Assembly (NCBI GenBank): GCA_965203985.1
Contig: CBDBDS010000001.1
Span: 62,001-126,000, forward strand
Source: Bin87 sp965203985
Lineage (GTDB): Bacteria; Chloroflexota; Dehalococcoidia; Lucifugimonadales; UBA3495
DNA: 64,000 nucleotides
Direction: 5' to 3'
In this document: piece after piece, positions 1-8,814 of the stretch
How the letters are laid out: every line of letters begins with the position of its first letter
Numbering within the stretch: position 1 is the stretch's first letter
Notes under the pieces: model-generated
What the model was told of the DNA's origin: nothing
Databases searched by the model: none
What the model saw: the letters and a program-made list of their open reading frames with translations, nothing else
Position numbers and translations under genes: made by a program

Positions 1-21
1 TGGCCAAATCCCCCGGAACAC

Positions 22-44
22 AAAAGCCCGGCCAGCGGCCGGGC
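22..44 (-). terminator. Rho-independent terminator after the alpha/beta hydrolase gene
   Basis: Read on the minus strand this is an 8-bp perfect GC stem (GCCCGGCC / GGCCGGGC) with a 3-nt loop, followed directly by TTTTG. It lies about 30 nt past the stop of the minus-strand hydrolase gene, so it probably ends the run that starts upstream of gyrA. Confidence 0.75.
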
Positions 45-72
45 AGCGATGACAGCCGAGTGGTGTCCTCGT

Positions 73-771
73 CTACCCCGCGCCGTCGGTCAGCCGGTTG
101 AGGAACCGAGCGATGGCTTCGTTGACCGCCTCCGGTTGTTCCAGAGTCACGAAATGCCCGGAGTCGGGCACAACCACGACCTCGGCGTCCTGCAACTCCC
201 GGCCCAGGTATTCCGCGTAACGGACCGGGGTCATTATGTCATCCGCGCCCACAATCACCAGGGACGGCAGGGCGATCTCCTTGACGCGCTCCATCACGTC
301 GAACCGGTCGCAGGCCGACAGGTCGTTGTGCTCGACCATCGGGCCAGATTGCAGTGCGCGAGAGGCCAGTTGGGGCGCCAGATCCCTGTTGATCGCCTCG
401 TAATACGCCGGAGCCTCGGATCGCCATTGGGCGTCGTCCAGGCAGCGGTTCAGATAGTCAGGATGCACCCGCAGCCTTGCGCCGGTCCCAATCAGGACCA
501 GCCCGGCCAGGTCCTCGGGGAACCGCAGCGCGTAGTCCAGCGCAATGGCGCCGCCCATCGAGTGCCCGAACAGGACAAAGGGCGGGTATCCCTTGCCCCG
601 CGCGTAATCCCGCAGCCAGTCAACGTACCCTCCGATGCTGTCCCGTGGCTCGCCGTCCGGGTGTCCGGGCAGGTTCACGGCATCCGCGTTTCCGAACCGA
701 GCGGTCTGGTAGTGATACGTCAGTTCGTTTTGGCCGGAGCCGTGAACCATCACCAGTTGCATTGCAGCCAT
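73..771 (-). CDS. Alpha/beta-fold hydrolase
   Basis: A 232-residue single-domain alpha/beta hydrolase. The N-terminal HGSG oxyanion-type motif is at about residue 10. The nucleophile elbow GHSMG is near residue 89, the acid lies in the GADD segment near 175, and the catalytic His is in DSGHF near 205, so the Ser-Asp-His triad is complete. The substrate cannot be told from sequence; esterases, lactonases and C-C bond hydrolases share this build. The start codon sits 2 nt after the gyrA stop, which implies co-transcription with gyrA. A second possible start is the Met at residue 4. A terminator follows the stop. Confidence 0.85.
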   Translation of the reverse strand: MAAMQLVMVHGSGQNELTYHYQTARFGNADAVNLPGHPDGEPRDSIGGYVDWLRDYARGKGYPPFVLFGHSMGGAIALDYALRFPEDLAGLVLIGTGARLRVHPDYLNRCLDDAQWRSEAPAYYEAINRDLAPQLASRALQSGPMVEHNDLSACDRFDVMERVKEIALPSLVIVGADDIMTPVRYAEYLGRELQDAEVVVVPDSGHFVTLEQPEAVNEAIARFLNRLTDGAG

Positions 772-773
772 CC

Positions 774-3502
<2,729 letters not shown>

Positions 3503-3506
<4 letters not shown>

Positions 3507-4153
3507 CGTGAAGTTCTCCTCGTGTCGTTATTCTCTATGAAATCCTGGGCGCGCTCCACCAACCCGAGGAACAGGTTGTTGAAACTTGCGGGAACTTCGT
3601 CGCCGAGTTCCGGCTGAAACTGCACCCCAATCACCCAGCTGTGTTCCTTGCTTTCCAGGCCTTCTATGAGGCCGTCATCCAACTGGTATGCGATGGTCAT
3701 TAACCGCTCCGCCCGCTGCGGTTCACGGATGCCCTCACGATGCCAACTGTTCACTCGGAACATGCCGGCGGAGCCGATGATCGCAGCCACCTTGGACCCG
3801 GGAGACAGGTAGATCTGGTGCCGCAGCGGCCCCGCGCCTTCATCCGGATAATGCGCCGATATCGGTAGGGGTTCGCCACCACCGAAATGGCGGTTCAGGG
3901 TGTGCATCCCGCCACCCGTAGCCAGCACGGGCATATCGGCGTCCAATGCCGCCGCAAGCAGGCTGCCGGAGACTCCTTGATGAAAGTGCGGCAGCACCAC
4001 ACCGCCAGTATCATCCAGCAGTTCAGCCGCGGCCATCGCCGGCGCAACTACGCGCACGCTGCCACCGGCCTCTTCGATCGCTCGGACTGACGGGTGTGGA
4101 TTATGGCCGTTGCGGTCATCGGCCAGGACGGTGATAGTGGGCAAAATGAGCAA
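3503..4153 (-). CDS. Class-I glutamine amidotransferase-fold protein lacking the catalytic Cys and His
   Basis: A 216-residue protein that aligns by eye with the peptidase C26 / gamma-glutamyl-GABA hydrolase (PuuD-like) family: GGVVLPHF, then PVLATGGGMHTLNRHFGG, then RVNSWHREGI, then VIGVQFQPEL. In the family the nucleophile elbow reads GICRGMQLLN; here the Cys position is Gly. The conserved GVQWHPE becomes GVQFQPE, so the catalytic His is Gln. The Glu remains. This should not be an active hydrolase; a binding or regulatory role is inferred. It overlaps gyrA by ATGA and probably shares its transcript. The reading frame is intact, so this is not simple decay. Confidence 0.75.
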
Positions 4154-4179
4154 TCTTGAACGGGCCAGCAGGTTCTTTG

Positions 4180-4185
4180 ATTATA
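4180..4185 (-). promoter_or_regulatory. Putative -10 box for the amidotransferase-like/gyrA transcript
   Basis: On the minus strand TATAAT lies 27 nt before the ATG at 4153. No convincing -35 hexamer is seen at 16-18 nt. A short GC-rich inverted repeat (CGGGC...GCCCG) lies just upstream. The 4154-4286 gap also has to hold the promoter of hicB in the other direction. Confidence 0.35.
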
Positions 4186-4286
4186 CTAAAAATCGGGCTA
4201 ACCCGCCCGTTGCATGCGTCATCATCTTTCGCTGAAAACTGACCGCGTGCTACCCTGCATCCAGGAAGCATGGAGGAGAGCCAGCG

Positions 4287-4646
4287 ATGACATCCGCTAA
4301 TACCCACGCATCACAGCAAGATGGCGCTGCGTCGGACGACATCGAGGACGTAGGCATCTTTCAAGTTCTGGTCAGCTACTACGACGGGGAGGACTTTGAC
4401 GGCGACTGGCGGTGGGGCGCGGACTGCCCGGCAGTAGGCTGCGCCACCGACGGACGGACCCGCGAAGAAGCGTTGGAAATGATAAAGGACGCTATTCAAG
4501 GCCACTTGTCGGATTACCCGCCGGGCGAATTCCCGCTGCGTCCCGACGACGCCATGGCCGAACTTTGCGCCGAATACGAAGCTGAGGGGTGGGGTGAGTA
4601 CACGTTGGAGTGGGTAAGGGTTTCGGGCCCCAATCCGTACCGTTAG
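4287..4646 (+). CDS. hicB: HicB-family antitoxin
   Basis: A 119-residue acidic protein with the HicB partial RNase-H fold: a beta strand (FQVLVSYYDG), a second strand (WRWGADCPAVGCATDG) and the hallmark TREEALEMIKDAIQGHL helix. It is predicted to bind and block the HicA mRNA interferase encoded 23 nt downstream. No ribbon-helix-helix or HTH tail is obvious, so how it would autoregulate is unclear. The GGAGGAGAG ribosome site precedes the ATG. The antitoxin-first order is the reverse of the classic hicAB order. Confidence 0.8.
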   Translation: MTSANTHASQQDGAASDDIEDVGIFQVLVSYYDGEDFDGDWRWGADCPAVGCATDGRTREEALEMIKDAIQGHLSDYPPGEFPLRPDDAMAELCAEYEAEGWGEYTLEWVRVSGPNPYR

Positions 4647-4669
4647 GCGCCCGGGAGGGACGGCAACGA

Positions 4670-4918
4670 ATGCCGAGGCAGCCGAACCGGGCTGACGTTG
4701 TTCGCGCCCTGATCGCTGCCGGGTTTGCGTTCACGCCCGGACGGGGCAGGGGCAGTCACGACAAGTGGCAACTGGGACGGCACACCGTTATGGTGCCACG
4801 TCACCGGAGCGACGTCCGTCCTGGAACTTTCGCTAGCATCCGCCGTCAGTCCGGCGGCTGGTCGGTGGCAAAGTTCTGGTGGTACGCCGACGGGATGCGA
4901 GGGCCGGAGCCGGATTAG
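4670..4918 (+). CDS. hicA: HicA-family mRNA interferase toxin
   Basis: An 82-residue basic protein with the double-stranded-RNA-binding-like HicA fold. Visible features are the N-terminal helix RADVVRALIAAGF, the catalytic GSH motif in RGSHDKW (family GSHxxY), and the strand VMVPRHRS. HicA cleaves mRNA in starved cells unless bound by HicB. I chose the ATG at 4670 because GGAGGGA ends 9 nt upstream; an upstream in-frame ATG at 4610 would run inside hicB. The C-terminus (WWYADGMRGPEPD) differs from the usual short tail. The gene ends about 30 bp from the break point of a truncated vapC on the other strand. Confidence 0.8.
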   Translation: MPRQPNRADVVRALIAAGFAFTPGRGRGSHDKWQLGRHTVMVPRHRSDVRPGTFASIRRQSGGWSVAKFWWYADGMRGPEPD

Positions 4919-5060
4919 CCGGCAACCCATAGATCCTCAGGAATAGGCATCCAATGACCATGGGATGCATCACAATTTGGTTATCATCCAACAGCGACAC
5001 CAGGATAGGGTCATTGGCACGCAGGTGGATAACCCACACCGACGTATCGGCCAGTATCAT
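4833..5060 (-). pseudogene. vapC: Truncated VapC PIN-domain toxin
   Basis: Only the first 37 residues (about 4950-5060) look like a VapC PIN ribonuclease: MILADTSVWVIHLR with the first catalytic Asp, then QIVMHPMVIG. In the family the next residues are E-L with the catalytic Glu; here the sequence changes to CLFLRIYG at exactly that point. The rest of the open frame is antisense to the 3' end of hicA. Full VapC is about 130 residues, so two thirds of the toxin, including most of the metal-binding acids, are gone. The start overlaps vapB by ATGA, the normal vapBC arrangement. It is almost certainly inactive. Confidence 0.8.
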
Positions 5061-5254
5061 GCCGGTTCGCTGCGCCTCCGGGGGATAGTTTGAAGGTCGG
5101 GCATCGTACCGCCCCATTTTGCCAGTCTCCTGGCTGCTTCCCGTTCTACCAACGCTTTGAGACCCGCATTGACGAGTTGCGTCGTGTCATCGATGCCGGT
5201 TAGCCGTTTGGCATCCTTCAACAATTCGTCATCCAAGTTCACAGTCGTTCTCAT
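5057..5254 (-). CDS. vapB: VapB-family antitoxin
   Basis: A 65-residue protein starting MRTTVNLDDELLKDAKRLTG, the ribbon-helix-helix DNA-binding N-terminus of the DUF2191/VapB group, followed by TTQLVNAGLKALVEREA and a basic tail that would bind the toxin. The stop overlaps the vapC start (ATGA), and the start overlaps the stop of the upstream FAD oxidoreductase in the same way, so it may be translated from that transcript. Its toxin partner is truncated, so the antitoxin now has no intact local partner. Confidence 0.8.
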   Translation of the reverse strand: MRTTVNLDDELLKDAKRLTGIDDTTQLVNAGLKALVEREAARRLAKWGGTMPDLQTIPRRRSEPA

Positions 5255-6576
5255 AACACCTCCCCATCCTCCAGCACCATCCGCGCCACCCGCCGCCCCA
5301 TGCGCACCGAGTAGTTGGTTCCACGGTCTTCCGGGTAGATCTGCGTCGTGTTCGCCAGGTACAGCGATTCGATGGGTGTCCGGTGGTCGGGAATATTGCG
5401 CTCGCTGTAGCGCACGCCGTTGATTGGCTGCGCTCCGTCCACCCGATGATGGTGGTAGTCCAGGATCCAATCTCGCGAAAAATCGGGGTTCAGCTTGCGC
5501 AGGTGCGGAACGTAATCTTCCAACAATTGCTCGGGTTCCTTGCGATATAGCTCGCTGTTACGGTCCGGGTAGTTCGTCAAGTACACGATGTGGTTGCCGC
5601 CGTACAAATCGCGGTCGATCATGTTGGTGTGCTCGATCACGCCGACGAACGGCAACGACCGATCCGCCACGTTGAGCCAATACTTGGAGGTCAGCGGCCG
5701 ATCCAGCACCAGGATCACCAGCACCGCCGACAGGTAGCGCGCGGACTCCAGCACCGACCGGTAATCGTCCGGCAAGTCGGGCGCGAGCCGCGTGAAGATG
5801 TACGAAGGCGTCGTGGCGATGACCGCGTCGTATTCGTAGTCCTTCTCGGGGTCTCTATCCACCGACGCGACGAAACCCAGCGCCCGGCCTCCCTCCACGT
5901 TAATCTGCTTCACCGCCGCGCCGATATGCACCCGGCCACCCTGGCTCTCAATTCGCTCGCCACAGGCATCGAACACCCGGCCGAAGCTGCACATGGGGTA
6001 GCCCAGCCGTTCCTTCTGCATCCGTTTCCGGGAAGCCACGCGCAGGTAGATTTTACCCCACAGCCACGTCATGCTCACCTGGTCGTAGTAGTCTCCAAAC
6101 TTGCCCCGCAACATCGGCTCCCAGATGACCCGGTACGCATCCTCCCCCATGTGGTTGCGCGTCCACTCCGCGGCCGTTACCCCCTCGAACTTGCGCCAGT
6201 CCCGCGTCTTCTGCAGCAGGAACGTCCAAAGTCCCAGCCTGATGCGCTGCACAAAGGGGAGCGGCGAGAATTTCAACAGGTCCATCGGCGTGGCGAAATC
6301 CCAAATGCGGCCACCGTGGAACAGGCCCACCTTCGACTCCAGCCACTCCAGCGAATCGCCCAGGTTCAACTCGTTGATCAAGTCCACCATGTCGGTGTCG
6401 CTTACGAACAGGTGGTGGTACCCACGTTCCAGTTGACCTCCGCCTACTTCGAAGGTCGACGCCTGGCCGCCCAAAAACGGCGCCACCTCGAAAACCTCCG
6501 CGAAATGGCCCTTGGAAGTCAGTTCCAGCGCCGCCGCCAGACCGGCCGCGCCGCCGCCGATGATGCCTACTTTCAT
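5251..6576 (-). CDS. FAD-dependent oxidoreductase (amine oxidase / protoporphyrinogen oxidase-like)
   Basis: A 441-residue flavoprotein with an N-terminal Rossmann dinucleotide motif (GIIGGGAAGLAAALELTSKG, residues 4-23), the acidic ribose-binding residue after it, and a C-terminal FAD motif region ending in TNYSVRMGRRVA. The pattern (GGQASTFEVGG near residue 47, ERGYHHLF) fits the NAD(P)-binding amine-oxidase/HpnE/UDP-galactopyranose-mutase-like group, whose members act on isoprenoid, porphyrin or nucleotide-sugar substrates. The flippase-like gene ends 3 nt upstream of this start, so the two are probably translated together; a role in envelope glycan or lipid modification is inferred only. 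Confidence 0.8.
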   Translation of the reverse strand: MKVGIIGGGAAGLAAALELTSKGHFAEVFEVAPFLGGQASTFEVGGGQLERGYHHLFVSDTDMVDLINELNLGDSLEWLESKVGLFHGGRIWDFATPMDLLKFSPLPFVQRIRLGLWTFLLQKTRDWRKFEGVTAAEWTRNHMGEDAYRVIWEPMLRGKFGDYYDQVSMTWLWGKIYLRVASRKRMQKERLGYPMCSFGRVFDACGERIESQGGRVHIGAAVKQINVEGGRALGFVASVDRDPEKDYEYDAVIATTPSYIFTRLAPDLPDDYRSVLESARYLSAVLVILVLDRPLTSKYWLNVADRSLPFVGVIEHTNMIDRDLYGGNHIVYLTNYPDRNSELYRKEPEQLLEDYVPHLRKLNPDFSRDWILDYHHHRVDGAQPINGVRYSERNIPDHRTPIESLYLANTTQIYPEDRGTNYSVRMGRRVARMVLEDGEVL

Positions 6577-6579
6577 GTG

Positions 6580-7701
6580 CTAATCGTCCTGAGCGGTTCC
6601 GGTTCGAGGTTGCGCGGTCACTGGCGGTGGTGCGTCATCCGATATGCGGTCGGCCTCCGGATCCGGTAACGCGGTCAGCCGACGCAACGAAAGGTTGTGC
6701 CAGAGCAGCAACAGGAGACCCGCTATGTTGACCGGCAGCCACAGCGCGACCAGGTGCACCGCCACCGTATAGGCCGCCGCCGCCGCCGCGCCGATGCCCA
6801 ACGCCACCAGTGTTTGTTGCGCCACGACCTCAAACGGCCCGATTCCTCCAATGGACGCTGGGATCGCGGTGATCAAGTTGGAAGTCACCGTCACCAGCAG
6901 TACCGCGGCCGCCAGCAACCAGAACGAGTCGAACCAGGCGTCCAGGTTGAACGAGTACGCGACTATCAGGTACACGCCCGCTTCCGCCAACCATACCGGC
7001 AGCGAACCCAGGAACAGGACGGCATGCTTGCGGGGTGAATTGAGCGTCGCCAGGCCTTCGACGAACCCGTGTATCACTTCCACCGCCACGGCACGGAACC
7101 TCGCCGGCAGGATGATCGTTATCCCGATGAGCCAGTCCACCGCCCTCCGGCTGGTCGCCAAAGCCGTCAGCGCGAGCAAGGCCACCGCGAAACTGCCAAT
7201 CACGCCCACCATCAGGATCACGGCCGTTGACTGGTAAGCCAGGCTCGCCTCGCTGAACAGGCCCGCAGCTAGCAGAATCGGAGCGGCCACCGCGCCCATG
7301 GCCAGCAGGGTCAACCCGTCGTACAGCCTTTCAACGCTGAGCGTGGCTATGGACGCCGGCACGCTCACCTCTTTCTCCCGCTGCGACAGGTAAACCGCCC
7401 GCACCAACTCGCCCAGACGAGCCGGCAGCACGTTGTTCGCCATGTACCCGATGATGATCACCGGGTAAAGCCGTCGGGCCGGTATGCGGGACACCGGCGC
7501 CAGCAGGTATTGCCAACGGAGCGCGCGGAACCATTGCCCCACGAAGTACAGGACTATCGCCGGCGCCAGGTACCAGTAGTTCGCACTCAGCAGCGCGTGA
7601 GCCAATTCTTTCCGATCCACCAGCAGCACCAGGAGGCCCAGCGCCACCACGCTGACCGCCACCCCGGCCCAGAACCGCCAATTGCCGAAAAAGTAGCCCA
7701 A
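6580..7701 (-). CDS. Flippase-like integral membrane protein (lysylphosphatidylglycerol synthase TM domain / UPF0104)
   Basis: A 373-residue polytopic protein with about eight hydrophobic segments. Signature pieces of the UPF0104/AglD-like family are visible: WRYLLAP-like WQYLLAPVSRIP near residue 63, MANNVLPARLGELVRAVYL near residue 87, and PASIGGIGPFEVVAQQTLVALG near residue 280. Family members sit beside glycosyltransferases and are thought to move or act on lipid-linked substrates. It lies 3 nt upstream of the FAD oxidoreductase. The start shown is a TTG; no ATG is available near the N-terminal hydrophobic segment. The C-terminal 30 residues are proline- and threonine-rich and hydrophilic. 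Confidence 0.85.
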   Translation of the reverse strand: MGYFFGNWRFWAGVAVSVVALGLLVLLVDRKELAHALLSANYWYLAPAIVLYFVGQWFRALRWQYLLAPVSRIPARRLYPVIIIGYMANNVLPARLGELVRAVYLSQREKEVSVPASIATLSVERLYDGLTLLAMGAVAAPILLAAGLFSEASLAYQSTAVILMVGVIGSFAVALLALTALATSRRAVDWLIGITIILPARFRAVAVEVIHGFVEGLATLNSPRKHAVLFLGSLPVWLAEAGVYLIVAYSFNLDAWFDSFWLLAAAVLLVTVTSNLITAIPASIGGIGPFEVVAQQTLVALGIGAAAAAAYTVAVHLVALWLPVNIAGLLLLLWHNLSLRRLTALPDPEADRISDDAPPPVTAQPRTGTAQDD

Positions 7702-7712
7702 AGCAGCGAAAG

Positions 7713-8222
7713 CTAGTGCGTATTGGAGAAGCCCGTGGGCGAGGCGTCACCGACCTGCAGGTACTGCTTCCCGGTGAGTGTTCGTACCCGCCAAAGGTCG
7801 CCGTCGCGAATGGTAAAGGCCCGCGGGGGTTCACTCAACGCGCTTTCCAACTCTGGCAGCACTCTTGCGACCACAGTTATGATGTCTTCAATCTCCGGCG
7901 GGCTCATCTCGTTGTCGTAGAAATTCCGATGACCGTTGTCCGCTGCAACGTATGCTCTCGACACAGGGATCTCGGGATACTCCGCATCCAAATGCTGAGC
8001 TATATGAGATACGGTCCGGTGACTCCCTAAATTCATCCAGCCGCGCTGTTGACCGTGGGCCTTCAGCATCTGCGCCAATGCGCCCCAGACTTTTTCCGTA
8101 GCCTGGAGACGGTCGCCGCGCTCAAGCTCCTCGCGGGCTTGCTGGATCAATCGGCGGCTGATTTGCACGCGATCTTCTACCGTAGCCGATCCCGGCTCTG
8201 GCAATGCCGGCGTCGTGGTCAT
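7713..8222 (-). CDS. PaREP1/HEPN-like protein, copy A
   Basis: A 169-residue protein that I place in the PaREP1/HEPN superfamily from its helical pattern: SRRLIQQAREELERGDRLQATEKVWGALAQMLKAHGQQRGW, then the ADNGHRNFYDNEM segment that matches the family 'LHxNFY' motif near residue 105. HEPN proteins are small helical proteins, often RNases or nucleotide-binding partners in toxin-antitoxin pairs, but no RxxxxH nuclease motif is clear here. It is a tandem duplicate of copy B, 55 bp upstream. A tail of about 45 residues (FTIRDGDLWRVRTLTGKQYLQ) is shared by the two copies only. No antitoxin nucleotidyltransferase is adjacent. Function unknown. Confidence 0.65.
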   Translation of the reverse strand: MTTTPALPEPGSATVEDRVQISRRLIQQAREELERGDRLQATEKVWGALAQMLKAHGQQRGWMNLGSHRTVSHIAQHLDAEYPEIPVSRAYVAADNGHRNFYDNEMSPPEIEDIITVVARVLPELESALSEPPRAFTIRDGDLWRVRTLTGKQYLQVGDASPTGFSNTH

Positions 8223-8277
8223 TCATCAGCCTCTGTCATTGGTATTTTGCGCCCGGCAACACAGTTTCGGCCGTACG

Positions 8278-8790
8278 CTAATGGGTATTGGAGAAGCCCG
8301 TCGGCGAGGAGTCGCCAACCTGCAAGTCCTGCTTCCCGGTAAGCGTTCTCACTCGCCAGCGTTGATCCACGTCGCTGATAACGAAGGGCCGTGGCGGCTG
8401 TTCCAGCGCCCGCTCCAGATCCGGCAGCACAGCGGCCACCACCGCGATGATGCCTTCGATTTCCGGCGGGCTCATCTCATTGTCATAGAAATTTCGATGA
8501 CCGTTGTCCGCAGCGACGTAAGCGTTGATGATGTTGAGATCATTGTATTCAGCTGCTAACTGCTGAGCGATCCGCCCGACCGTGCGATGGCTTCCCATGT
8601 TAAGCCAACCTCGCTGTTGACCGTGGGCCTTCAATGTCTGCGCCAGTGCGCCCCAGACTTTTTCCGTAGCCTGGAGACGGTCGCCGCGCCCAAGCTCCTC
8701 GCGGGCTTGCTGGATCAGTCGGCGGCTGATTTGCACACGATCTTCCACGGTGGCCGATCCCGGCTCTGGCAATGCTGGCGCCGTTGTCAT
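8278..8790 (-). CDS. PaREP1/HEPN-like protein, copy B
   Basis: A 170-residue paralogue of copy A in the same orientation. The first 60 residues, the ADNGHRNFYDNEMSPPEIE block and the C-terminal TLTGKQDLQVGDSSPTGFSNTH are almost the same as in copy A, and the DNA is also nearly the same there. The stretch at residues 66-95 (RIAQQLAAEYNDLNIINAY versus HIAQHLDAEYPEIPVSRAY) has diverged most, which suggests either selection on that helix or patchwork gene conversion at both ends. It ends 55 bp before copy A and starts 24 bp after the stop of the glycosyltransferase-like gene. Confidence 0.65.
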   Translation of the reverse strand: MTTAPALPEPGSATVEDRVQISRRLIQQAREELGRGDRLQATEKVWGALAQTLKAHGQQRGWLNMGSHRTVGRIAQQLAAEYNDLNIINAYVAADNGHRNFYDNEMSPPEIEGIIAVVAAVLPDLERALEQPPRPFVISDVDQRWRVRTLTGKQDLQVGDSSPTGFSNTH

Positions 8791-8814
8791 CCATGGGCCT
8801 CGGTCATCAGGATT

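Noticed and set aside
4610..4669. A longer N-terminus for hicA
   Set aside because: It would overlap hicB, has no ribosome site and adds residues unlike the family; GGAGGGA precedes the ATG at 4670.
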